This document shows, in pieces, positions 52,857 through 60,538 of a stretch of 64,000 nt of DNA. Within the stretch, counting starts at the first letter, position 1. Each line of letters begins with the position of its first letter. Made by a program: the position numbers and the translations under genes. The DNA comes from Acidobacteriales bacterium 59-55 (GTDB lineage: Bacteria; Acidobacteriota; Terriglobia; Terriglobales; Acidobacteriaceae): the NCBI GenBank assembly GCA_001897435.1, contig MKSV01000002.1, forward strand, positions 62,001 through 126,000. The letters run 5' to 3'. Below the pieces are notes generated by a model. That model did no database searches. It saw nothing but the letters and a program-made list of their open reading frames with translations, and was not told where the DNA came from.

Positions 52857-53891
52857 CTAAAGCCCGGTCCGCTCCGCGTGAGCAGCAATCGCCCGGTTGA
52901 TCTCGAGCGCCAACGCCAGCGCCCTGCGCCCGTCCTCGCCCGAGACCAGCGGCACGGTGCGCGTCCTCGCCGCATCGAGAAACGACTCGATCTCCAGCCG
53001 CAGCGGCTCGCCCGGCTCCACCGCAACCTTCGCCAGCGAGAGTCCCGCCGAAGGATGCTGTCCCGCCGCCTGCACCGCCTCGGCCATCGCCGCAAGCCGG
53101 GCCGGGTCCATCCCAGCCGCAGCGGTCACGTCGATCATCAGCAGATCCTGCCGCGCAAAGTCGAGCGAAAGATACTGGTACGGCTGAAAGAACCGCAGCT
53201 TGCGTACCCGCTCCGTGCTCACGCGGCTGGCCGTAAAGTTGGCGACGCAGCCGTTCTCGAACTCCAGCCGCACGTTGGCGATATCGACCTTCTTCGAGAG
53301 CACCGGCAGCCCCACCGCCCGCACCTCGCGCACCGGCGAGTCCACCAGGCTCAGCACAATGTCGAGATCGTGAATCATCAGGTCGAGCACCACGTCCACG
53401 TCGAGCGACCGCGGCGTAAAGACACTGAGACGGTGCGCCTCAAAAAACATCGGGAGATTCAGATGCCGCCGCGCCGCCGTCACCGCCGAATTGAAGCGCT
53501 CCAGATGCCCGGTCTGCACGATGCGGCCATGCGCGCGCGCCAGCTCCAGAATCCGGTCCGCATCGGCCAGACTCGCGGCCAGCGGCTTCTCGATCAGCAG
53601 ATCGACGCCGGCGGCCAGCAATGGCTCCGCAGCCACCGCATGATGCACCGTAGGCACGCAGACCGAAGCCGCATCGAGGCCGCCCACAGTGCTCAGGCAA
53701 GCCGCGACGCTATCAAAGCCCGGCACACTGAACTTTGCCGCTGCCTTCGCCGCAACCGCAGCATCCTGATCGACGACCGCAACAAGCTGCACGGCGTGAC
53801 CGGCGTCCTGCAGTTCGCGATAGACGCGCAGGTGATTGCGCCCGAACGCACCGGCCCCGACGACGGCGACACGCAGTGGACGTGCGCCCAC
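52857..53891 (-). CDS. Gfo/Idh/MocA-family NAD(P)-dependent oxidoreductase
   Basis: The 344-residue protein has the Rossmann start VAVVGAGAFGRNH, the EKP motif (LLIEKPLAASLADAD) with its catalytic Lys and the DLMIHDLDIVLSL segment with the conserved His. Such enzymes oxidise or reduce sugars and sugar nucleotides; a UDP-N-acetylglucosamine 3-dehydrogenase role, as in lipid A 2,3-diamino sugar synthesis, is possible. The GTG start lies one base after the stop of the upstream small gene. Confidence 0.85.
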   Translation of the reverse strand: MGARPLRVAVVGAGAFGRNHLRVYRELQDAGHAVQLVAVVDQDAAVAAKAAAKFSVPGFDSVAACLSTVGGLDAASVCVPTVHHAVAAEPLLAAGVDLLIEKPLAASLADADRILELARAHGRIVQTGHLERFNSAVTAARRHLNLPMFFEAHRLSVFTPRSLDVDVVLDLMIHDLDIVLSLVDSPVREVRAVGLPVLSKKVDIANVRLEFENGCVANFTASRVSTERVRKLRFFQPYQYLSLDFARQDLLMIDVTAAAGMDPARLAAMAEAVQAAGQHPSAGLSLAKVAVEPGEPLRLEIESFLDAARTRTVPLVSGEDGRRALALALEINRAIAAHAERTGL

Positions 53892-54101
53892 TTATTTGCC
53901 GAGAGGCGCTTCGACGGCCTGGCGGCAACGCGCATAGAGATCGAGCAGATGCGTCACCTGATCGTCGGACTTCGCCGTCGCCGTGACACCGAAGCCGGTG
54001 GACCCGCCGCCTTTGCTGCCGACATTGGCCTGCGCGGCGACGAACTTGAGCAGATCGAGCGCGATGTCTTCCGTGCGGCGCGCCGTTGTGGTCGATTCCA
54101 T
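53892..54101 (-). CDS. Small conserved-looking protein, function unknown
   Basis: The 69-residue protein (ARRTEDIALDLLKFVAAQAN, then a Gly/Ser stretch, then DDQVTHLLDLYARCRQAVEA) has two amphipathic helices joined by a flexible linker. GAGGAACG precedes the ATG. It is translationally adjacent to the oxidoreductase gene, so a shared role is plausible. No domain was recognised. Confidence 0.6.
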   Translation of the reverse strand: MESTTTARRTEDIALDLLKFVAAQANVGSKGGGSTGFGVTATAKSDDQVTHLLDLYARCRQAVEAPLGK

Positions 54102-54194
54102 GAAGTCGTTCCTCGTTTCTCTATTAGCCCGATCTTAATTGCCCATGAGGCAAGGCGCAAATACAGACCATCGAAACCCGCCGATCCGCTCCAC

Positions 54195-54413
54195 ACTCGC
54201 ACTCGCACTTGCACTTGCACTTGCGCTTGCACTCGCACTTGCACTCGCACTTGCATTTGCACTCGCACTTGCATTTGCACTCGCACTCGCACTCGCACTT
54301 GCACTTGCACTTGCACTCGCAGTTGCACTTGCACTTGCACTCGCAGTTGCACTTGCACTTGCAGTTGCACTTGCACTTGCAGTTGCACTTGCACTTGCAC
54401 TTGCACTTGCACT
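54195..54413 (+). repeat. Hexamer tract, TTGCAC/TCGCAC type
   Basis: About 36 units, mostly TTGCAC with interspersed TCGCAC, TTGCAT, TTGCGC and TCGCAG, run straight into TTGCCTCTAGGTACG. It is the longest tract and lacks an adjacent element A. Frames of alternating Ala-Leu, Leu-His or Val-Gln through it are not taken as genes. Confidence 0.9.
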
Positions 54414-54500
54414 TGCCTCTAGGTACGCCAAGGCTTCAGCCTTGGCCTCTATACCCAGCCAACAAAAAGCAGGGGCTTCAGCCCCTGGGGTATGCCTTCC
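54414..54500 (+). repeat. Element D, two TTCA-loop hairpins
   Basis: GCCAAGGC-TTCA-GCCTTGGC (54427-54446) and CAGGGGC-TTCA-GCCCCTG (54470-54487), then TGGGGTATGCC, 16 bp from the alr stop. Confidence 0.85.
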
Positions 54501-54515
54501 TCTCCCAAACCAACA

Positions 54516-55730
54516 TCATCTCGACCCAACACCGGCCGCCACCAGCCGAGGCTCAGCCCTCATGCCGCAGACGATCTCGTAGGCAATCGTATGCGCCAGC
54601 CGCGCATGATCGGCGGCGGTAACGCCATCGCCCAGCAGCACCGCTTCGTCGCCCACGGCGACGCCGGAAATCTCCGTCACATCGACAATCGTAAGATTCA
54701 TCGAGACCCGGCCCACGATCATCGCCCGCCGACCGCCGATCATCGCCCATCCGCCGGACGCAGCATCCGATCCCGAAAGCTCTCGCCGCAACCCGTCGGC
54801 ATAGCCCACAGGCAGCAGCGCCAGCCGCATGGGATGAGTAGCCGTAAAGATCGCGTTGTACCCCACCGTGTCGCCGGCCGCGACCTCGCGCACGCCGATC
54901 ACCCGCGCCTTCCACGTCATCACCGGGCGCAGATCAGGCTCGGCCAGCGCCTTCGCGCCCTCCACCGGCAGGCAGTATCCGTAGAGCGCCAGCCCCGCGC
55001 GAACCATGGCGCGAGCGCCCGAGCGGGATGCAACCTCGCGCAGCCACGCCAGCGATCCGCAATCGCCGCCGCACGCCGAACTGTTATCGATCGTCGAAGA
55101 GTTGCCGGCATGAACCCACGCCGTTCGCAGACCCGCATCGGCAACCTCGCCGAGCGCCTGCTCGAACCGCTCCCGCTGCCGCAGCGTCAGCGGCGAGTCC
55201 GCCACCTCCGCCGAAGCGAAGTGCGTCATCACGCCGTCCAGCCGCAACTCTCGCTGTGCTGCCAGCCATTCCAGCAGGCTCCGCAACTCATCGCCCGGCA
55301 CAACACCCTGGCGCGCCATGCCGGTATCGATCTCCAGATGCACGTCCAGCGGCGCAGCGCCCTGCCGCCTCACCTCCACGGCCAGCCACTCGGCCTCCTG
55401 CCGCGTCCACACGATCGGGGTCAGCCGGTGCCGCACGATGGTCGCGGCGTCCTCCTCAAGCATCCCCGACATCACCAGTATCTTCGGGATCGTCACCTGC
55501 CCCGCAGCACCATCCAGCGCCGCGCGAATCACGGCGCCTTCCGCCGCATCCGTCACGCCCAGCCACTCCGCCCCGGCGCGAACCAGCGCCGGAGCGCACA
55601 CCGTCGCGCCATGCCCATAGGCATCCGCCTTCACCACCGCGAGCACGGCGATGCCGTCTCCGGCAACCCTACCCAGCGCTCTAAAATTCGCCGCCAGTCG
55701 CTCTTCAGAGATCTCCAGCCAACTCTTCAC
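54516..55730 (-). CDS. alr: Alanine racemase
   Basis: Alr interconverts L- and D-alanine for peptidoglycan. The start is the GTG at 55730, giving 404 residues; a longer frame back to 55811 runs through low-complexity DNA. The PLP lysine lies in VVKADAYGHG (Lys34), the catalytic Tyr in VGYNAIFTA, and PVGYADGLRR and VGRVSMN complete the fold. dnaB lies upstream on the same strand, a common neighbour of alr, with two other genes between. Confidence 0.93.
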   Translation of the reverse strand: MKSWLEISEERLAANFRALGRVAGDGIAVLAVVKADAYGHGATVCAPALVRAGAEWLGVTDAAEGAVIRAALDGAAGQVTIPKILVMSGMLEEDAATIVRHRLTPIVWTRQEAEWLAVEVRRQGAAPLDVHLEIDTGMARQGVVPGDELRSLLEWLAAQRELRLDGVMTHFASAEVADSPLTLRQRERFEQALGEVADAGLRTAWVHAGNSSTIDNSSACGGDCGSLAWLREVASRSGARAMVRAGLALYGYCLPVEGAKALAEPDLRPVMTWKARVIGVREVAAGDTVGYNAIFTATHPMRLALLPVGYADGLRRELSGSDAASGGWAMIGGRRAMIVGRVSMNLTIVDVTEISGVAVGDEAVLLGDGVTAADHARLAHTIAYEIVCGMRAEPRLVAAGVGSR

Positions 55731-55814
55731 AACTACTATCCTAGAGTCTCTCCAACGTTTCCGTGCCGGAACCCCACCAACAACCAGCAACCAACAACGA
55801 GCAACCAGCAACCA

Positions 55815-56564
55815 CTAACCCACCGAACCCGGATCGCCCCCAGCCAAAGCGCTCCCCCGAGCGCCCCGCCATGGTTGCCCCGGCTTCGGCATCGCTGCCT
55901 TGATAAAGTCCTCCAGCCGCTGGCCGCGCTGAGGCACAAAGGTCCGCTCCAGCACCCGCACGTCCTCCATGCGATCCATGCGAAAGGCGCGGAAGTCCCG
56001 GCGCAGCTCGCACCACGAGGCCAGCGTCCACACGCCGGTCCAGAACGAGAGCGCCAGCGGCAACACGGAGCGGCGGCTGCGTTCACCGTCCTCCCGCGCA
56101 TAGTCGAACGCGACCGCGCGCCGTCCCACGCACGCCGCATGCAGCGTGTCCAGCCGCTCGCGCAGATGCTGCGCCATGTGGAAGCCGCCCGGCGCATACA
56201 GCAGGATGGAGTCGAGATCGTTGCGCAGCTCCGCGGGCAGCACCGCCTCGATGCGCTGCAGCGCCTGGCTGGCCGCGACGACGTTCTCCGCGCCGCCCCA
56301 AGCGCTCACCAGCCGCACGCCCAGCACCAGCGCCGTCAACTCGCTGCGGGTAAACATCAGCGGAGGCAGGTCGTGGTCGCGCCGCAGCGTATAGCCCACG
56401 CCGGCCTCGCCCTCGATCGGCATGCCCGAGAGCTGAAGATCCTGAATATCGCGATAGATCGTCCGCTGCGAGACCTCGAGCTTCTCGGCCAGCTTCTGCG
56501 CCGTCAGCAGACGGCCGAGGCGCAGAAACTGAACGATGCGGAAGAGTCGGTCGGCACGTCGCAT
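55815..56564 (-). CDS. YafY-type regulator (HTH_11 plus WYL domain)
   Basis: The 249-residue protein has an N-terminal DeoR-like winged helix (RLLTAQKLAEKLEVSQRTIYRDI) and a WYL-type sensor domain with SFWTGVWTLASWCELRRDFRAFRMDRM. WYL domains bind small or nucleic acid ligands and control adjacent genes. The likely target is the VOC gene upstream in the same orientation, whose leader has a palindrome at 57191. Confidence 0.88.
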   Translation of the reverse strand: MRRADRLFRIVQFLRLGRLLTAQKLAEKLEVSQRTIYRDIQDLQLSGMPIEGEAGVGYTLRRDHDLPPLMFTRSELTALVLGVRLVSAWGGAENVVAASQALQRIEAVLPAELRNDLDSILLYAPGGFHMAQHLRERLDTLHAACVGRRAVAFDYAREDGERSRRSVLPLALSFWTGVWTLASWCELRRDFRAFRMDRMEDVRVLERTFVPQRGQRLEDFIKAAMPKPGQPWRGARGSALAGGDPGSVG

Positions 56565-56630
56565 GAGGTGATCTTAGAACCTGTCTAAAAAACTCGAAAA
56601 TGCATCATCGCCCCGACCATAACCAAATAC

Positions 56631-56721
56631 ACGTCATCTTGACCGGAAGCGGTGCCGCCCCAAAAATCACGTCATCTCGACCGGAGGCCCGCAGGGCCGG
56701 AGTGGAGAGACCCCTGTATTT
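56631..56721 (+). repeat. Element A: one 5' fragment and one full copy
   Basis: A truncated start (ACGTCATCTTGACCG, from 56631) precedes a full copy (56669-56721) with core GGCCCGCAGGGCC. The pattern of a partial followed by a full copy recurs at 59141 and 60401. Confidence 0.85.
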
Positions 56722-56753
56722 GTACTTTGCTCTCCACCCCTGCCGGTGACAAC

Positions 56754-57137
56754 TCAGTGCGAGTGCAGCCCAATGTGATTGCCTTCCGTGTCGCGCAGGC
56801 AGGCAAAGTGTCCGTATCCACCCGGAACGGCAGTCCTGGGCATCAGGATCAGGCCGCCCGCTTCGGTCGCCCGCGCCAGAGCGCCCTCCAGGTCGCCGTC
56901 GCAGTTCAGATAGACCATGGGCCCATTCGCGCCCGGCTTCTGGAACACCCGCTTGACCAGCGTTCCGCCCGTCCCCGTCTGGTCGGTGGGAAAGATGGCC
57001 ACCGGATCGGTGGGGCTGGGGCGATGCATCTTCGCGCCCAGCAGGGTCTCGTAAAAGGTGGTGGCCCGGTCCAGATCCGCGCAGGGGATCTCGAACCAGT
57101 TGATAGCGTTCTGGCGAACTGTCGCTGTCTTGCTCAT
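56754..57137 (-). CDS. VOC-family protein (glyoxalase/bleomycin-resistance fold)
   Basis: The ATG at 57137 has AGAGGAGAG upstream and gives 127 residues with the pattern INWFEIPCADLDRATTFYE, a central Gly-rich turn and HFACLRDTEGNHIGLHSH. It resembles PhnB/glyoxalase relatives of unknown substrate. The longer frame to 57200 has no Shine-Dalgarno. Confidence 0.85.
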   Translation of the reverse strand: MSKTATVRQNAINWFEIPCADLDRATTFYETLLGAKMHRPSPTDPVAIFPTDQTGTGGTLVKRVFQKPGANGPMVYLNCDGDLEGALARATEAGGLILMPRTAVPGGYGHFACLRDTEGNHIGLHSH

Positions 57138-57190
57138 GTCGCTCTCTCCTCTTAATTGGCTGACTTGAGACAAAGCATAAACAGGGCCTG

Positions 57191-57208
57191 CTGACAGCAT
57201 TGTGTCAG
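57191..57208. promoter_or_regulatory. Palindrome upstream of the VOC gene
   Basis: CTGACA-GCATTG-TGTCAG has perfect 6-bp arms and lies 54 bp before the VOC start. It is a candidate operator for the WYL regulator encoded downstream. Confidence 0.4.
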
Positions 57209-57276
57209 TAGGCTTTTCTATCTTTCTTCTCCCTTTGACGACCGGGAACAGTCAGCAAACGAAAGCGTTCGCAGCC

Positions 57277-58674
57277 TTAATAACTGCCGCCGCCGCCATC
57301 GTTCTGCAGATTCTCAAACCGTGTGTAATCAGATAGATATGCCAGATGGACGCTGCCCGTCGGGCCGTTTCTCTGCTTGGCGATGATGATCTCGGCCTTG
57401 CCCTTGGACTCCGGATCTTCCTCGCCGTTCTCGTCCTTGTTGTAGTAGCTGTCGCGATGAATAAAGGCCACCACGTCAGCATCCTGCTCGATCGAGCCGG
57501 ACTCGCGCAGGTCGCTCAGCAGTGGCTTCTTGTCGCCGCCGCGCTGCTCGCTCGAACGCGAGAGCTGGCTCAGCGCGATCACCGGAACCTTCATCTCCTT
57601 GGCCAGCGCCTTCAACCCGCGCGACACCGACGAGACCTCCTGCGTGCGGTTCTCAAACTTCTTCTGATTGGCCCCCGCCGAGCCCGTCATCAACTGGAGA
57701 TAGTCGATCACGATCAGGTCGAGCCGCCCCTCCTGCTGATGCAGCCGCCGCGCCTTGGCGCGCATCTCGGCCAGCGTAATGCCCGGCGTGTCGTCGATGA
57801 AGAGCTTCGACTCCATCAGCCGCTCCAGCGCGCTCAACAGTTTCCCTTTATCTTCTTTCGGCAGAAATCCCGTCTGAATCTTACGCGAGTTCACCAGCGC
57901 CTCGGACGCCAGCAGGCGCCGCAGCAGACTCTCCTTCGACATTTCGAGCGAGAAGACGGCAACCACCTTGCCGTCCTTCACCGCCGCATTCTGCGCAATA
58001 TTGATCGCCCACGCGGTCTTGCCCATCGAAGGCCGCGCCGCGATGATGATGAGTTCCGAGTCCTGCAAACCGCTGGTCATGCGGTCGAACTCGATGTAAT
58101 GCGTGGCGAGGCCCGTAATCTCGCGGCCCTGCTCATACAGCGCATCGATCGACCCGAACGAGGACTTCACGATCTCGCCGATGTCCGAGAAGCCGCCCGT
58201 CACCGCGTGGTCGGAGATCTCCATCAGCCTGCCGCTGACGTTGTTGAGCACGTCGAGCGCTTCCTGGCTCTGGTCCGCCGCGTCGATCATGCCCAGATCG
58301 CAGACCGCCATCAACTGCCGCATCAGGCTCTTGTCGCGCACGATGCGGACGTAGCTCTCGATGCTCAGCTTCCTCGGCAGCCCTTCGCTCAGCGACGCGA
58401 GGTAAGGCAGCCCGCCGATCGAGTCCAGCTCCTTGCGCTTGCGCAGCTCCTCACCCACCGTGACGATATCGACGGCATGGCCGACCTCCGACAGGTGAAC
58501 CATGGCGGCATAGATACGCCGGTGCGAATCGAGCGCGAAGTCGTCCGCCTTGAGCAGCATGGTCGCGTCGGTAATCGCGACCGGCTCGACCAGCATCGCG
58601 CCGAGAATCGTCATCTCGGCATGAAGGGACGCCGGCCGTTCCTGCTCGCCGACAATTTGAGGATAGGTAGCCAT
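57277..58674 (-). CDS. dnaB: Replicative DNA helicase DnaB
   Basis: DnaB unwinds the replication fork as a hexamer. The 465-residue protein has the N-terminal helical domain (1-110), a linker and a RecA-like domain with Walker A ARPSMGKTA, Walker B LIVIDYLQLM and the arginine-finger region ALSQLSRSSEQR. The length is standard and no intein is present. The C-terminal Gly-rich tail (DGGGGSY) ends at the last gene base. Confidence 0.97.
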   Translation of the reverse strand: MATYPQIVGEQERPASLHAEMTILGAMLVEPVAITDATMLLKADDFALDSHRRIYAAMVHLSEVGHAVDIVTVGEELRKRKELDSIGGLPYLASLSEGLPRKLSIESYVRIVRDKSLMRQLMAVCDLGMIDAADQSQEALDVLNNVSGRLMEISDHAVTGGFSDIGEIVKSSFGSIDALYEQGREITGLATHYIEFDRMTSGLQDSELIIIAARPSMGKTAWAINIAQNAAVKDGKVVAVFSLEMSKESLLRRLLASEALVNSRKIQTGFLPKEDKGKLLSALERLMESKLFIDDTPGITLAEMRAKARRLHQQEGRLDLIVIDYLQLMTGSAGANQKKFENRTQEVSSVSRGLKALAKEMKVPVIALSQLSRSSEQRGGDKKPLLSDLRESGSIEQDADVVAFIHRDSYYNKDENGEEDPESKGKAEIIIAKQRNGPTGSVHLAYLSDYTRFENLQNDGGGGSY

Positions 58675-58812
58675 CGATTGATACCCTAGCTGAAGAGGCC
58701 CTGCGGATGCCGGATACCTTTTGTGGATTAAGCGGAAAACACGTCTGCCCGAAGTTTACTCTTACAGTGTTGGCACCGGACTCACATCCATAGGAACATT
58801 GAGGGTATCAAG

Positions 58813-59112
58813 ATGGGATCAGAGAAAGTTCTCGCCATTCCCGCGGCGGCCCAGCGTGACAAGGCCTCCTTCGAGGTCCTGCGCGTCTGGATCGCCGAGC
58901 AGTCTCAACACGTTAGCATCCGCAGCGGAGCCTGGGACGACCCTTTCGCCTGGGGCATCGTCCTCGCCGACCTCGCCCGCCACATCGCCCTCGCCCACGA
59001 GCTGCAGGGCGAAGCCGCCGACAAAGACGCCTTCCTCGAACGACTCCTCGAAGGCTTCCACGCCGAAATCGACAATCCCACCGACGAGCCCGAGGGCGAA
59101 GTCACCCAGTAG
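58813..59112 (+). CDS. DUF5076 protein
   Basis: The 99-residue protein has the DUF5076 pattern (FEVLRVWIAEQSQHVSIRSG, DPFAWGIVLADLARHIALAH). It is a small cytoplasmic protein of unknown function, divergent from dnaB. GAGGG lies about ten bases before the ATG. Confidence 0.8.
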   Translation: MGSEKVLAIPAAAQRDKASFEVLRVWIAEQSQHVSIRSGAWDDPFAWGIVLADLARHIALAHELQGEAADKDAFLERLLEGFHAEIDNPTDEPEGEVTQ

Positions 59113-59140
59113 CAACGCCGCCTCCACCCGCCTCAAAAGC

Positions 59141-59341
59141 ACGTCATCTCGAAGCGAAGAACAGCAACAAACACGCGTCATCTCAAAGCGACGGACAGTA
59201 ACAAAAGCACGTCATCTCAACCCACCATAAATGCACGTCATCTCGGCCCCACCATAAAAGCACGTCATCTCGACCCCACCATAAAAGCACGTCATCTCGA
59301 CCGAAGGCCCGCAGGGCCGCAGCGGAGAGACCCCTGTATTT
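59141..59341 (+). repeat. Element A array: five 5' fragments then one full copy
   Basis: Starts of element A occur at 59141, 59175, 59209, 59235, 59262 and 59289. From 59209 the period is 26-27 bp with the unit ACGTCATCTC-AACCCACCATAAA. Only the last copy is complete (59289-59341). This looks like stepwise tandem growth next to a full element. The array and the following tract fill the 501-bp gap 59113-59613. Confidence 0.88.
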
Positions 59342-59346
59342 CGCTT

Positions 59347-59500
59347 TTGCAGTTGCAGTTGTTCTTGCGGTTGCGGTTGTTCTTGCGGTTGCAGTTGCGG
59401 TTGCAGTTGCAGTTGCAGTTGCACTTGCGGTTGCGGTTGCAGTTGCAGTTGCACTTGCGGTTGCGGTTGCAGTTGCAGTTGTTCTTGCGGTTGCACTTGC
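59347..59500 (+). repeat. Hexamer tract, TTGCGG/TTGCAG type
   Basis: About 26 units, mainly TTGCGG, TTGCAG and TTGTTC, follow element A after a CGCTTT junction and run into TTGCCTCTAGGTACG, as in the other two tracts. Confidence 0.9.
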
Positions 59501-59585
59501 CTCTAGGTACGCCAAGGCTTCAGCCTTGGCTCTATACCCAGCCAAGAAGCAGGGGCTTCAGCCCCTGGGGTATGCCTTCCTCTCC
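59501..59585 (+). repeat. Element D, two TTCA-loop hairpins
   Basis: GCCAAGGC-TTCA-GCCTTGGC (59511-59530) and CAGGGGC-TTCA-GCCCCTG (59550-59567), then TGGGGTATGCC, 29 bp from the msrA stop. Confidence 0.85.
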
Positions 59586-59613
59586 CAGGCCCTGAAGCCC
59601 CATCAAACCCGCC

Positions 59614-60321
59614 CTACTCCCCCTTGTACTTCTGAAACAGCTCCGGGAACTCCCGCTTCAGCGTCTCGATCTTCGGCCGGTCGCAGATCTGGATATAAGG
59701 ATTGTCCGGATTCTTCGTCGCATAGTCCTGGTGGTAGGACTCGGCATCGTAGAAGCCCTTCAACGGCACCACCTCGGTCACAATCGGCTTCGAAAATAGA
59801 TGCGCCGCCGTCATCTGCGCGATATAGGCGTCCGCGATCTTCTTCTGCTCGTCGTTCGTATAAAAAATCGCCGACCGATACGACGTGCCCACATCCGGCC
59901 CCTGCCGGTTCAACTGTGTCGGGTCGTGCACGCTGAAGAAGATGCGCAACAGTTGTCCATACGTCAGCTTCGACGGATCGTAGACCACCTTCACCGACTC
60001 GGCGTGCCCCGTCGTCTCGGTCGTCACCTGCGCGTAGGTCGCCGTCGCCGCCGAGCCGCCCGCATACCCGGCCATCGTCGACCGAACCCCCTTCACCCGT
60101 TGAAAGACCGCCTGCGTCCCCCAGAAGCAGCCGCCCGCAAACACCGCCTCGGCATGGCCGGGAGCACTCGCCAACTTCGCATCCACCGCCGCCGCGGGAG
60201 CCTTTGCCTGCGTCTGCGCCTCGACCTGCGTCGTCGACTTCACCTTCCACGCCGCCAGCACCACGGCAACCACCAACAGCGCCATCCATCCCAACCGCAT
60301 CACAACTCTGCCCGTCTGCAT
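59614..60321 (-). CDS. msrA: Peptide methionine sulfoxide reductase A, membrane-anchored
   Basis: The ATG at 60321 has GGAGG six bases upstream and gives 235 residues. After an N-terminal membrane segment (MALLVVAVVLAAWKV) and a Gln/Ala linker comes the MsrA domain with the catalytic GGCFWG (Cys65), GYAGG and the family's HAESVKVVYDP. It should repair S-methionine sulfoxide in the periplasm. A resolving Cys may be the one in IQICDRPK. Export of MsrA is less common than the cytoplasmic form. Confidence 0.93.
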   Translation of the reverse strand: MQTGRVVMRLGWMALLVVAVVLAAWKVKSTTQVEAQTQAKAPAAAVDAKLASAPGHAEAVFAGGCFWGTQAVFQRVKGVRSTMAGYAGGSAATATYAQVTTETTGHAESVKVVYDPSKLTYGQLLRIFFSVHDPTQLNRQGPDVGTSYRSAIFYTNDEQKKIADAYIAQMTAAHLFSKPIVTEVVPLKGFYDAESYHQDYATKNPDNPYIQICDRPKIETLKREFPELFQKYKGE

Positions 60322-60400
60322 GTCGAACCTCCGCAAACATCCTTCTGTACTTAATACGCGCTCATCCCGCATTCGGATTCTCTGGATGCCTCTCTTGAAA

Positions 60401-60515
60401 ACGTCATCTCAATCAAGTGCCTCAACAACCCACGCCATCTCAATCAAGTGCCTCAACAACCCACGTCATCTCGACCGGAGGCCCGCAGGGCCGGAGTGGA
60501 GAGACCCCTGTATTT
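60401..60515 (+). repeat. Element A array: two 31-bp fragments then one full copy
   Basis: Units starting at 60401 and 60432 share ATCTCAATCAAGTGCC and CTCAACAACCC at a 31-bp period; the full copy (60463-60515) has core GGCCCGCAGGGCC. It lies in the msrA/mnmG gap. Confidence 0.88.
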
Positions 60516-60538
60516 CGCCTTTCCGCCGTTCCGCAATT

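Noticed and set aside
54195-54413. CRISPR array
   Set aside because: The 6-bp units are contiguous, with no unique spacers and no cas genes nearby.
54139-54582. Ala-Leu repeat protein through the hexamer tract
   Set aside because: All frames are open because of the 6-bp period; units vary without regard to codon meaning, and the frame continues through hairpins.
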